This document shows positions 12,201 to 24,919 of a stretch of DNA of 64,000 nucleotides, piece after piece. The stretch is from Toxonevra muliebris (taxonomy: Eukaryota > Arthropoda > Insecta > Diptera > Pallopteridae). The position numbers were made by a program, and so were the translations under genes. The stretch lies in the NCBI GenBank assembly GCA_963691655.1, contig OY829328.1, positions 7,158,204-7,222,203 of the forward strand. Reading direction: 5' to 3'. Below the pieces are notes generated by a model, which was given only the letters and a program-made list of their open reading frames with translations, did not search any database and was not told where the DNA came from. Each line of letters begins with the position of its first letter. Position 1 is the first letter of the stretch.

Positions 12201-15200
12201 TATAAACTTTTATTATTATAAACTCACGTTAGAAAACAAAAAAATCTACTTTGAAGACCAACAAACTATACGAAAGCGTTGTTGCTTTGCTCTTTGGTAT
12301 AGGCAAAGGAGAGAGATGAGAAACGAAAAACACTAAATTATTTGTGTATTTCGCATTGCTTAGCGCGGAGGTACTATGTGTATGTATTAAAATGCACAGC
12401 CTATGCTTAAGTGCTTTAAAAAAAACAAATGTGCACTAAGTTCATAGGCCGTGGGCATCTCTGATTTAAATCATTGAACTAAATTTTTAATTGCCGCTTA
12501 TTTTCTACAAAATAAAATAATAAAAGCAACGTTTCTCCGCTACTTTAATTGAATTGTATTAAAAATCAAAAAAAAAAAAAAAAAAAAAATACTACTACCA
12601 CAAAACAACTTTTATAGCTTCCGGCTATAATTTTTATCGAAAAAAATATGTATAACCATATACATAAAACAAAAACGTAACAGAAGATTTCTGCTGAACT
12701 GTCACAACAATGTAAGATTTTCTCCCTCACTGTATCACAAAAACAAGAAAAAATACAGTAACATGAATTCTAACACGCGATCTGCACAATTACAATCTAC
12801 GATCATTGTAGTTGCTTCCTAATGGCAACAATCGTAAAGAAAAACTATAACTATTTCAAGTTTTAATATTTTTCGAAACCAACAATAATAAAAAGAAAGA
12901 AGTAATTTTTCACATGCACTACTTTTTTTCTTATTATCTAGTAGATATATATATAAATATTTTTTTTTAATAATTTCTTTCTAAACTTTTGTAGGAGAAA
13001 CCACAAGCTCACGATTACTATCAGAATTAATAGCAATAATAATAATAAAAATAAAATGTTTATAGAAAATTGTGAAATTATTGACCACAACAACTTCCGG
13101 CGGAGATGAAATACACATAAAATGACATAAAAAAAAAAATTTTAAGTGATAATGAAATAAACGTGTTTGAAAGAGATAAATAAAAAAAAAAAAGAAAGAA
13201 ATATAATGAAAACCGTTTCAATTGATATGTGAAATGAACGATCACTGAGGATCACACATTCATAGTTTATTGATAACTAATAGTAATTGAATTTGTAGTA
13301 GTAACAACAAAAATAGAAGAAAAAAAACACTTGTAAGAGTGTTTGAAACTTAAGCAAACTGCAAAAAAAATGCGAAAACTGTGAAAACTGTGAAAATTGA
13401 GAAAAGTGATCATGCAAGTGATCATCATCCGTTCCGTTTGAATATCTTTGATGTTTTACATTAATTGAAAGTAAAAGAAATTTCTCACGAAAAACATTTA
13501 ACATTTCAAACTTTCTCATAGTAAATGAAGCGCATGTACTAAATACACACGTATGTTTCAAGGCTCTGTATTTAATTATTGTATCACATATCACATTTCA
13601 ATCAAATGATTAATGATCTTTTAAATCTGATTGAATTTTTAACTTCATATTTTTCTTTTTCTTCTTAAATTGTTAAAATTACATTTCAATTGTAATGTCA
13701 GCATGACATTTTGAATGACAGCACGCATACTCATTCGTTTGCTTGTTATTACTACTAAAAAAAAAAACTTTAATTGTTGTCTTGGAAATTTATAATTGGA
13801 AATTTATGATAACTCTACCAATGATGATATTTAAACTTAATGGACACTGAACATGCTACTTTAAGTATGGATTGGGAAAGTTATTAAATGGTTATACAAA
13901 TAATATTTCTGTGGTGAAAAGCAATAAACGCTTAAGTCGACTTAAGACAGATTTGAGTTATAAATGCTATCGTGTTCTTCTCATTCCAATGCACATGTAC
14001 GTGAAATCCCTGAAATTCTATGTTTTTTTAAATAAAAGATATAAAAAAAGAATAGTATTCGCTTTCATAGAGTGGCAACCAATCACTTTAACTTCAAACC
14101 GTTTTAACTCGAAATAACATTTTCAGACTTAAGCGGTTACTGGTTTTGACCACAGATTTTATAACTTCATCATCACATTTTGCTTTAGCATAAAAAAAAT
14201 CGATAATATTTCTATTCAGTTTCGGTATTTACCTACATCTCATATTTTGGTGCCTGTTAAGCAACTTTCTAATTGAGCGAGAATATCACTTAAGATACTC
14301 ACGTTGTCTTCGATTTTCGTTAAAAAAAAAAATAGAAAAAGAACAGGCATTGATGACAACTTTGAAACCAGACAAGCGAGAAAAACCTATACTCGAAAAC
14401 GCAACGCAGTAAGCTTTAATTATGTAACAGTCTAATTTTCATTGGTTCTTCTTAGAAGACATTAAAGACTCATTGAGAAACTTGAGGAGTGAACATGTGG
14501 CGTGAGTGTGAGAATTAATACCATTTTAAATAACATGCACTGATGAAGATCTTTTGAGAATTTTCAGATCAGGTTAAAATGGATGAAAGACGAAACTAGA
14601 ACACTTAGGTCATAAAAATCAATTGTGTTACCTTGCAAAAGAAACTAAGTCCCCACTAGCGAATTAAATAGGTTTCGGTGTAACCCCCTGGTATAAATAT
14701 CTTACATATTATAGTGATTGCACTCGAATTCAAAACTGTTTGAGTGAAGGAAAATCAAATCCAATACTCAACCCCTTACCTCCATTCCACAGTCACTGAA
14801 TCCGCCATGTGTAAGTCTCTACATCTTAACTTAAAATACTGATACTACATACAGGCAAAACTTAATATTCGTAACCTACCAGGGGAATTGCAATAACCGA
14901 AAAGTTACAATAAACGAACACAAAATTTTCAGAGTACTTAAGAAATCAAATAAAAATCAGGAAAAACATTTAAAAGTTATTGAATTATAAACTTCATTTA
15001 TTATTGATCAGCAACAAAAACATGAACTGAAATTAACCCAGATATTCCCATTGTCCTTTGTGTAGGCCACTTCAGAAATGTGTGATTTTTATTAAATGAG
15101 ATTATATTCAATCAAAATAAAAACTTTTTGAAGTGTACTAGATATAGGCCATTGGGTATATTTGGATTAAATAAGTAGTTAATAATTCAAAAAATTTCAA

Positions 15201-15322
15201 CGGTAAAAAAATAAAAGTGCGCCAATTTGAATCAATAATATGACTAGAGTGAGGCAGACAACTAATCTCTCACATGATTTTATTGTATTAGTCGTTTCTT
15301 TTACTTTACAAAAGAATAAAGA
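6240..15322. other. Long noncoding stretch, no gene recognised
   Basis: About 9 kb without a supportable gene. All ORFs are short (at most about 90 codons) and low-complexity or stop-interrupted. Items seen are a CATA microsatellite near 8050-8085, a degenerate repeat of ACTCCTAAAT-like words at about 8540-8860, and a hAT-like terminal motif near 12090. Several long A-runs occur (for example 7868-7884 and 12570-12590). Confidence 0.45.
8540..8860. repeat. Degenerate short-word repeat region
   Basis: Variants of ACTCCTAAAT, AGTTCTAAATAGG and CTCTTAAATATGTGTG recur in direct and inverted orientation at irregular spacing. This looks like an old, decayed tandem or foldback repeat. Boundaries are approximate and no duplication or clear terminal repeat was found. 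Confidence 0.35.
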
Positions 15323-16524
15323 TACACTCAAAAAACTGCGAAGTAAATACCACAATTTTTGTGGTAATATTAACTCTTTTCGTTAATTGTTTTTAGCCAA
15401 ACCAGAAAAGAGTAATCCTTACCCCGATGGTGTATATTCAACTCAGAAGAATGAGTTATATTTTTGAAGAGTCATATTAGCTCCGGTAAGCAGTTATATT
15501 AAGAATATAAATTCTTAAAGTAGCTGATAATAAAAAAGTTATACCAACTCCGTAAAATGTTGATTCAGCTCTCAAAAGAGTTTAATTAACCACTTGAAAT
15601 TCTTGAACTAAATGTAAAGAGAGTTAGTTGAACTCCGACTAGGAGTTGAATCAATTCCGCAAAATATTACCTCAACCTTCAAAAGAGTACAATAAACCAT
15701 GTGAAATTCTTCAGGCAACATTGGAAAGAATTGGTCTAACTCAGACTAGAATATTGTCTTAATCCTTAAAAGAGTTCGATTAACAAATTGAAATTCTTAA
15801 ACCGAAATTGAAAAAAGTTCGGTTTTTATGTTTTTATTAGATAAATATATGATATTCACAGATATTTTAGTATAAACAAAAATATAATAAATATTTAAAG
15901 ACACATATTACAGATGTACCAAATTTGACAGGAATTAAAAGTTAATATAAATCACACACGTCTTTCACAATGAACTACAGAACTCGCAATGAAAATATTC
16001 CCGTTCTTCTCTCTGTACATTAGCAAAGAAAGAGTACAATTGTTCAGAGTTATTCTTACATTTTGCATTTAGGGAAAAGTTGATTTATTTTCAACCCTGT
16101 TTCGGAGTATAGTTGACTCCGTTTAGAGTTAATCTTCCATTTTGGGAACAGTTGAATTATATGAAACTCTGTTTCGGAGTACAGTTGACTCCGTTTAGAA
16201 TTGATAGTAGATTGTTATAGAACCTTTGAAAATTATTTACTTAAAAAAAGATGATTGATTTACCTTTTCCATGGTTATATTAACCATTTTCAGAGTTAAT
16301 CGAACACTTATTGGTTGAAACTGCAGAGTTAATTGAAAATTGCCTTCAGAGTTATTCTGACAGTGACAAAAATTTATTATAGCCACAAAAAGAGTTGAAT
16401 CAACTCAAAAAAACTTCAAACAATTCTTTTCGGTGTTGGTTGCTTAAAAGTAGTATTAACTCCGCAAAAGTTATATTAATTCACAGAAAATATTTTATTA
16501 ACTCTGCATATTTTTTTCGGTGTA
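15323..16524. mobile_element. TA-flanked TIR element (MITE-like), about 1.2 kb
   Basis: The left end TACACTCAAAAAACTGCG and the reverse complement of the right end (TACACCGAAAAAAATATG) match imperfectly, continuing into AAGTAAATA and GAGTTAATA. Both begin with TA, fitting a TA duplication of the Tc1/mariner type. The interior is full of AACTCCG/CGGAGTT words in both orientations, including a duplicated block with starts at 16099 and 16171 (72-bp period). No transposase reading frame is visible, and the short plus-strand ORF at 16395-16577 overlaps the right end and has no coding features. Confidence 0.65.
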
Positions 16525-16962
16525 TAAATGAGAAAACAAAATACAAAGTTGCACTAACCGAACCTCTGAATTTTTAAATAGTAGCCGTTATGAAACTTGT
16601 AATATAATTAATTTCGTTGTTCCGTTTATCGTAAGTTGCAGTAACCACACGTTGCGTATATTGAACTTTTCCCGTACCAATTAAAAAGAAGGTGGTTAAA
16701 ATAACTCGAAATATTAAAGAAGCAGTTAAAAGCGTCTACTTATCAGTAACTGCATCCGAGATAGCGCTCTTGAACGCTGACCACTTTAGAACGCGTGCTC
16801 CAATTCCATGGCTCCATGAAATTTTGAAGGTAGATTTTTGAAAATACTTTCTTTTTTTTTTGATTAAACAAAGGTGGAAGTTAGGTACGTATTTGAAATA
16901 AATAATTTGCAAAATATCGAAAACCCGAAATTTTGCAACAAAGTTCTTCTTATCATCTACCT

Positions 16963-17883
16963 CAAGGCCGTATTTAAGGGGGGGTTCTGACCTCCCCCCG
17001 CCCGCCCCCCCCCCCCCCCCCCGAAATGTGGAAACTTTCTTTTATTTTTGATATTAATTGCCAGCGGATGAAAAAGAAGACAAAATAAAATCTATTGAAC
17101 AGTTTTAAATATTTTTTACTTCCATCAGTTTCTTTCTAAAAAGTCAAATATAAAAAAATAAACTTGAAATCTTAGTTACACTATGCGACCAGATCCGATT
17201 TGTTTTCTTTGACATGAGTTTTGACTTTGGATACAAAAAGAGAAGGTGATGCTGAGCAATTTTGCATTTATAGTTTTTCTGTTTTTGATTTACAGTTTCG
17301 GGTTTAGGGCTCATTTGGAAGGGCATGATTCAGCCTATAATTTCTGGATTTCGAAGTTTGTAGCACGCCAGTGTTCAGCTCTCCAAATTAAAAAAATGAC
17401 AAAAAATTCTATTTTAGGGTTTTCCATCCCATTTTTTCTAAAACGTGACGAGATGGGAAATTTTTGAATTCAGATTCGTGTTCAGTATAAAAAATTCATT
17501 CACAAACACTAGGAACCATTTTATTCGCAAGGCCCATGTAGGGCAGTAGTAGTGGATCAGCTCCAAAGTTTTAGGAAACAATCTTAAAATGTAATTAATT
17601 CTTTAACCCATTATTGCTCAGAGCACCCCGACTCGGAAGACCCCCTTTCAATGCAGTAACTGCACGAATTTCGGGAATATAAGCCAACCTCATCCGGATT
17701 CCTTATCATGGCCCGAATTCCTACTGATAATCATTTGAAAAAAATGAGCCTCTGACTATTTTTAGTATTTTTGGTAATTGTTTTGAGGTCGGGCCCATCA
17801 TCAGTAATGGCAAGTCAATGTCAATTTTCTTCGAATGAACCCCCTGCCTCCCCCTCCCGAAAAAAAATCTGGCTACGGCCCTA
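16963..17883. mobile_element. Non-autonomous hAT-type transposon with 8-bp target duplication
   Basis: Perfect 8-bp direct repeats ATCTACCT lie at 16955-16962 and 17884-17891. The element starts CAAGGCCGTATTTAAGG and its other end, reverse-complemented, starts TAGGGCCGTAGCCAG, sharing GGCCGTA. An 8-bp duplication with CAGGGCCGTAGCC-like ends is typical of hAT elements. Poly-G/poly-C tracts lie close to each end (about 16978-17022 and 17839-17860). The interior (921 bp in all) has no intact transposase; the overlapping ORFs at 17144-17467 are short and unrecognised. Confidence 0.85.
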
Positions 17884-17891
17884 ATCTACCT

Positions 17892-20832
17892 AATAGTATT
17901 TAATATTAAAATTGCAAACCTAATCTATCGAAATAAAACTAAAGTTCTCAAGGCCTGAAGTAAGATGTGTGCCTAAACTGAATGGAACTGCCAACTTTAT
18001 AGCCAAACACAAACATTTACAATCTCAATTAAAATTCAAAATTACATGCATATACAATACAAAAAAAAAAAAAAACTTCATGTTGCATTGCAATAAAGTA
18101 ACCACAAAATTGTATGCTATTTGAGTACTGCATTCGTAAGATCATATAACTAACTATACGCCTCTCTACAGATAAACTTATGCATAAATACATATGTAAA
18201 TATGTATGTATACAAGAACTTCACATGTGAAAAAATGTCTTCATAAATATAGATAATAATTTTAAACATAAAATACCAACGTGTACGCATTTACTCTTAA
18301 ACTCACAGCACAATTACATAGACACAGACACTCCCCTCTAATAACAATTGCTACTATGTATGCTACTATGAAAAGTATGTGAATAGGATAGCTCTTAAGT
18401 GCTTTAGCGATGCCCTTGTCAGATAATAACAACTTTATCTTTATCAACATTATCGTCGTCGTCATGATCATCCTCATGATGCATCCATCCACCACACTCG
18501 ACCAACTTATACTTAGACTCAGTTGCAACATTTAAATTATATGAGCAAATTTCTGCATTTATTTGAAGCAACTCGTATATGTGTAGATTTAGAAAGCACT
18601 TAATTTTTGGTATGAAATATAAAATTTGGAGTTAAATTAAATTGATTACTAAACTAAAAACTGTGAAGATTCTAAAATAAAAGTTCCACGAAATTACATT
18701 TTCTATAAACTTTGACTTTTTAACCCACTTTCATATCTACTCGTAGTGTGTAACACAAAAATTCTACATACTAAATGAATTTTTATTTGTCTAAGAGTAT
18801 CTGTAATTCGAAATTCTTTCACAACTTTCTTTAGTTAATTCTAAATAAAAACTATAAGAAGTAAGTGTTAAATGCAGAATAACTAACTAACGTTATCTTG
18901 TGGTAAATAAATGCTGAGAAAGCTTGCGCAAAAATATTAGTAAAAGTGAGTAAAAAAAAACAACAAAAACAAGATGAATAAAAATTAGGCACCGCAAAAT
19001 TAATGATGAATGACGAAATGAAAAGAAAATCTTAGTTGAACTAAAAATAACTGCATTTACTAATTTCGAATACTGTTTCAAAACTTAGGACCTAAAATCC
19101 AGATTTTTTGTATCTGTGGTAAAAATGAAAAAAAATTCCAACTCGACCTAAGATGGAAAATATTTTTGATTATAAATATTAAACTGGTTCGAGTTTTTAA
19201 ATAATTTTTAGAATTAAATATCGTTTCAAAAATTGTCTTTGATTTGAAAATATATTCTTTTGAAACAGAGCTTCAGTTACTTTAATATTTTTATTCGAAC
19301 TATTAAATTTGGCTGATAAGAACATAAACTTTAGCTGTTGTTCTTTTTTACCACAGTTATTAAGTTAAAACTCCAACATTTTCTAATCTGTTTTAAATAT
19401 TTATCGTATGCATTTATTTTTAAAACAGCTTGACCTACATAGTACTCGTTTATATATTTTACAAATGAGTCTTAAAAATAGTAAAAAATAAATAAAAAAG
19501 AATGCATAGATTCAAATCACAAAGATTGTGAATTGAAAAAAACAGCATTCCAATCATTTACAGGAAGTTCAATCAATCTGATCCAATCTTAATTACTTTT
19601 ATATGAAAGTGATTGCAATCCAATATCGTCCTTTCATTTTTATTAATTAAGATTATAAGAAATTTGAGAATTTACGAAAAAGAATTTTTATCAAAGTACA
19701 ATAAATAAAAATGGCGAGATTAGTATCAAACTCTTGTTTTTTTTAGTCAAATCAAATAAATTGTAAAGCAATGAAAAAACTACGATTCATTGTAGTTTAA
19801 CCTTTTCACTACCATTGGAACGTACATATGTATCCAATTTGAGCTTTTTACACTTTCCTCTTTTTATTTTAACGACCCGGGCTTTGCTCACCCATTCATC
19901 TTGTGTGAGATATATTTGTATATAAATGAAAGGAACCTACAGTTTTATGCCGAATCCTATCGGCAAAGTGAAAATATTTTTCTTAGGCAATTCTTGCTTT
20001 TAAAGATTTGCAATTTTTTTTTTACTTTTGTTTTCAATTTTTGAATTTTGACCTTACCGGGCATTTTTAATCCGGGCACAGTCCAGCACACTAACCACTA
20101 GGCTACAGCAACTATTTTCCTATCATATTTTAACAACAATTCAAGACAAATTGGTATTCATCGATAAAAAAAGTCAAAATACTATGATTTCTTTTAGATA
20201 CGTTTGGAATATTTTATATCGAATGTTTGTAGATAAAGGATATTGCATTGGAAGTATAGCCATCTTTCATGTTTTCTGAAAAACCAATATAAATGGAATT
20301 GACTGAAAAAGAAACACCTGTTTTCATTTCATTTCATAGCTTTCTCTTACAATTTTTTTTTTCACATACAGAATTCAAAAAAATTATAAATTAAAATTAT
20401 TTCAGCGAAAAATTGTGTCGCTGAACACGATCCTACAAAAAAACTAAAATGAGTCCCTTCTGCACTCGTCACATTATGTGATAACATACTTTACGTAGTG
20501 TTGTTTACTTCTTTATAAAAGTTTTCGTTTTTATATTCCAAAAACGGCGAAGTCCATGTGTTTTTTTAATTTATCATATTATATTTTCAACGCATTTTCT
20601 TCGCTTTTTGCACGTCTACGTCGCCTAATGTTGATATTATTTTACAATTCTAATTAGGAAATAATAAACTATAATTTAAAATGAACTATATAACAAAAAA
20701 TACAGAAAATAAAAACAATTTTGATAAATTCCACTAATTACATTGATATATAAGTATATTTCACAACCATTTTTGATATATAAAATATGTGTTGCATACT
20801 TTTGGGCTTGTTGTGCCCTATTTCTATTATTG
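17892..20832. other. Noncoding stretch
   Basis: No supportable gene. AT-rich with homopolymer runs. The only item of note is a minus-strand tRNA-like half at about 20060-20110. The short ORFs at 18262-18531 and 18893-19081 are not gene-like. Confidence 0.45.
20060..20110 (-). repeat. Possible tRNA-derived SINE head, A box only
   Basis: On the minus strand the sequence reads TAGCCTAGTGGTTAGTGTGC, an excellent Pol III A box (20095-20105) with D-arm-like continuation, followed by CTGGACTGTGCCCGG resembling an anticodon arm. No B box (GGTTCGANTCC) follows, so it is at most a truncated tRNA-derived repeat and not a functional tRNA gene. Confidence 0.4.
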
Positions 20833-21140
20833 AAAATTCACCTTCCTCAATCTGTTTATACTAATAATGAGACAGCATACTTTCGGGAAACAATTCACCA
20901 CCCATCACCTGGCGGTACGAAACTTATACATAACCACCACTATATTTACATGCAATTTAATGAAAGTGTGGTATACTTTCAGGATCCTACTTTTAATATT
21001 AGAAATTTACCTATCTTAATCAGTTTATTTTAATAACAAGACAGCATACTTTCGGGGTGCAATTCACCACCTTTCACCTAGCGGCGAAAGTTTAACATAA
21101 CCGCTACTACATTTATTTATTTATTTATACAATACCCACA
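20833..21140. repeat. Two-copy tandem repeat, about 167-bp period
   Basis: The blocks GAAAATTCACC...GACAGCATACTTTCGGG...AATTCACCACC...ACATAACC occur twice in the same order, starting near 20833 and 21000. The second copy has several substitutions and small indels. A plus-strand ORF across the first copy (20743-21033) is accidental. Confidence 0.7.
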
Positions 21141-22027
21141 TACTATGAAACCTCACACGACACCGACGTGAATTTGATTTTAATTTCTATCAATTCACTC
21201 AACTATAAATTTTTCTTCAGCCCCTAGTAAAGATGTTATCACATCAAAAATTGCGTAATTTCCAGCGGCTTGAGATCGGTTATAGAAGAGTAAAATGCAT
21301 GGTTTAAATGACATGGTAATTTGAAAGCGCTAATAGTTAGTACAAAAATGAGTTCAAATATTTCTGATAAATATCTAATTGTATTGCTAAGAAACCGATC
21401 TCTGTCTCAAGCCTTGTGAAATCAAATATTCTATTAATAGAATTCTAATGTGATTTTTGGTGGATAACAAAATAAATAATCTATTCTCATGCAAACTACT
21501 TAAATAACTATTTACATTTATATTATCATTACATTCACATTTTCTTTAGTGTAATGAAAATATATTGTAAGTATAATGAAAATGTTGTTACTGCAAGCAA
21601 TTACAACGATGATTGATAGTACTGCCTCAAGCAGCGAAACAACAGCAACAAACTGTGAAACGTTATTTTATTGCGGTCGAAGAAATAAATATTTTAACGA
21701 AAAAAAAAATTCAAAAAAAGTAAAAAATCTCACAAAAGTGTTATGATGAAGTTGCATAAAAATAATTGTTAATATGTAATTTTGCTATTACAAAATGAAA
21801 AATTTTGTTTGTTTTTGTTTTGTTTTGATAAGCACATATTTACATAAAACATATTATATACAAAATTATGACTAATATGAGACGAATCTGTGCATAAAAT
21901 TAAAAAAAAAAGAAATTGTAAAATTCTATATGTTAATTTTTCATAGTCATGACTTTAGTTAATGTCTTTAGTTTTTATTTATGTGATATTTAACAAGCTT
22001 AATTAACGTTTACGGTCAAGAAAACAA

Positions 22028-22080
22028 CAGTGTATACGGAGACTTGCCTGTCTGACGGCCGTTTCGGCAAAAGGTTTACC
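22028..22080. repeat. Interspersed repeat core with GACGGCCGTTTCGG, copy 1
   Basis: A GC-rich island in AT-rich DNA reading GGAGACTTGCC, then TCTGACGGCCGTTTCGG. The second copy is at about 57050-57110. A shared 14-base GC-rich core in the same spacing from an AGAGAC/GGAGAC word indicates a common interspersed repeat whose class is not identified. Confidence 0.5.
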
Positions 22081-23390
22081 TTTTAAAAAATATACACTCC
22101 TTTGGGGCAGTCGGGCGTATTTCTAAGAAAGAGTGCAAAAAGCTTTTTAGTTTTTCATATGGAATACATAGAAAGCTTAATCCAAACTATTTTTTTACAT
22201 TCCTTGCTCATGACTTGGAATAGTGACGGCCATTCTATATGACTGCTTTAAAGCTTAAAATCCCGAATTTTCTTAACTTATTTTATTCATAGAACTCTGT
22301 ATTACTAAGCTTTAATGGATACCATCATCTTGCTACTTTAAGTGTACATTTCCATTTTTATCCTCACTTATTTGTCTACGCCCAAGTAATGACGGGCAAT
22401 GACAATGATGCTCTTTTATTTTAAAGCTTCTACTTCTTTTTTTTTCCTTTTTTCCTTTTTTTTTATATAAAATACATCATCTGTAGATCCACCTTGAAGC
22501 ATGCCATACCATCATTTACTTCCGTATTTCAGATTTCATTCAGTGGCAACAATCAATTCTGCTGCTGATGTATCTACTGTTGCACAATCACATCTTTTTT
22601 ATAGCATCACTAGCTACTTATACTCTCTTACATGCACTTGTGTTTTGGAAGTTACATAGTTATTCATCTCCATCTACTTCTTTGTATCTCTACTGTTTCA
22701 TATATTTGTTATTGATCATGGTACAGTATAGTATTTATATACATAGTTAGATATAATATCACACGTAAACAGACGTTCGTCTGGCGAAGTGCATAGTTGG
22801 AGAAGAAGAGCTAGGGAGAATAGTGATGCACGCCAAAGCAATCATCAATGATAATAATGACGATGATGCAGATAGGCATCACATCGCACAGTGGTTTATT
22901 TTACGTAAAAATGTTTAAGTCACATGATTTTAATTTCAAAAACTGTTTTAAAATACTTCAATTTGGACAGCTTTTTTTACGAAAACATTGGGTTTTTAAT
23001 AAAGTATTACTAAATACCTAAAACCAATTAAAAAGGATCGTTATTTAAATTTTGAAAGAATGAAACTTCCCCCCTCCCCATTTTTGTGTCAATTTCCCTT
23101 CAAAAAATCGCCAAATAGCTGATAAGTCTGTGAAAAAAGTTTTGGGTATACTTTTAGGATCAATATATTTATTACTAATGAAGAAAAAGAGAGAATTTCC
23201 ATTATGAAATTGCCAACATATTGAATTCAATTTGTCGTAGTGAAAACCAGGCATTAGTTTCTTCAGGTCCTTATACACTATGGTGCATAACTACATATAG
23301 TCGAACCTACATATATTTCAGCATATTCACCGGTTCTAAGAGTTTGTAGGATGACTTTGATAGTGCACAAGACTTTCCTCTGGAGACACA

Positions 23391-23454
23391 GGTTAGGTTA
23401 GGTTAGGTTAGGTTAGGTTAGGTTAGGTTAGGTTAGGTTAGGTTAGGTTAGGTT
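23391..23454. repeat. Interstitial (GGTTA)n = (TTAGG)n array, 12 perfect units
   Basis: Twelve perfect tandem GGTTA pentamers (23391-23450) are followed by a partial unit. Read in register this is the TTAGG telomeric pentamer of most insects, although Diptera do not use it at telomeres. The octamer GAGACACA occurs immediately left (23383-23390) and again 12 bp right (23467-23474). Confidence 0.95.
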
Positions 23455-24599
23455 GGAGTGGCTCGAGAGACACACTTTCATTAGCACTTTCTTGCTAATG
23501 AAAAATTTTAAATTTTTGAACACAATAAAATTTTAATTTACAATTGATTTGATAAAATACATTTAGTAATTGATAGTAGGCGGCTTTTTGCTCTTTTAGC
23601 ACACAGACTTTATATTGACATACGCATCTTTCGTACTAAAATTTGTAGTTCTGCGACAATTTCCTCTATTTTTGTAGAGTTTTGCATAAACTTGAACCAC
23701 TGTGCATCGTTAGTTCTTTACCATTATTGTTACCATTTGTAGAATGGCAATATAGAAAGAAGTGAACGTGAATTCCATTAAGTGTAAAAGTACTTGAATT
23801 ATGAATTTCAGCTGGGAAAGAAACTGTTCTAACGAACACGTCTTTAGATGAATGGAAAAAATCTCAACAAATTTTAAACGATAACGCAGGAAAGGGTAAA
23901 AATTGTTTTCTTTATTGAATCGCATTCAGTTCAAAGTATGGCATATTTGCGATTTTGATGTACATTAGATCTGAGATAAGAATATAATGAGAAGATGGAT
24001 TTACTAAAAGCATACCATGAAAGAAACTGTTTTCTATCCGGTTGTGTGAAAGTAAATTTCACCGTTAATTTCTTACTGGTTATTGAGAACCTTTTCAAAG
24101 TGAACTGTTAATTTTTTTTCTTATCAATGAATCTCTAAAAGAAACCCGTGAGTTTATTCAATCCGATCCTAGTACTGGTGCTGGCAGCTTTCGTCTAGGC
24201 AGGCAGAATAACGTCAATTCATCTGTGAAGTCTGACATTTGGGCAGGAAAGACTGCATATTCGAATCTTTACTCTTTCCCTACCTTATTACAAATAAATG
24301 CTGTGATTTAAAAAGTAGTGAAATTTCAATCACAGTGATTTTTAGTGTTCATTGTAATTTAAGATGCAGTTGTTTTTACTGTGATTTGAGATACCGAAAA
24401 GTTAAAATTTTTCTTATTAAAATATTGTATGTAAATGTAAGATTCATTTCTCGGATATTGTTCAGATTTTTCGAACAACAATTGAAATGAAGCAACAAAC
24501 GTCTGGGTAAAATATGTGACAATGATAAACTTACAATCTTTGTAATTTTGTTTTTTTTTTTTAAATTCCACTATAACAAAGACATAATTTATATAGGAA

Positions 24600-24919
24600 T
24601 AACTATAAATACTACGCCGAAAAAAAGCAACAAAAATTACAACGACAATATTCCGAAGATGCAACTGAGCAACAACAACAACAACAATAAAAACACCTAA
24701 GGCACACATGGACATAAGAAATAAACTGATGCTGCTGTTGCAACACTAACAAAAGCAAGAAGCAGCAACAAAAAAAAAAAGAAAAAAAAAAAAAAACAAG
24801 CATAAAATTTATTTTTAATTCTGAAGAACCTTAAGGAAAACATACAATAACAACAGCAATTACCTATATAACAACAACTAGTGCACCAGCAGCAGTAACA
24901 ACCAATAAACAGCAACAAC
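24600..24919 (+). promoter_or_regulatory. A/C-rich 5' leader of the main gene
   Basis: Upstream of the start codon lies a region dense in CAA, CAG and AAC triplets with A-runs, the usual character of dipteran 5' untranslated leaders. An in-frame TAA at 24896-24898 shows the reading frame does not extend further upstream in this exon. No TATA box or initiator could be assigned, so the transcription start is unknown. Confidence 0.4.

Larger units (their letters stand above)
21140..24590. other. Noncoding stretch upstream of the main gene
   Basis: Apart from the GACGGCCGTTTCGG island and the GGTTA array there is no recognised feature. ORFs of 60-80 codons (22568-22750, 23045-23278, 23710-23925, 24239-24490) have no domain or coding character. 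Confidence 0.4.
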
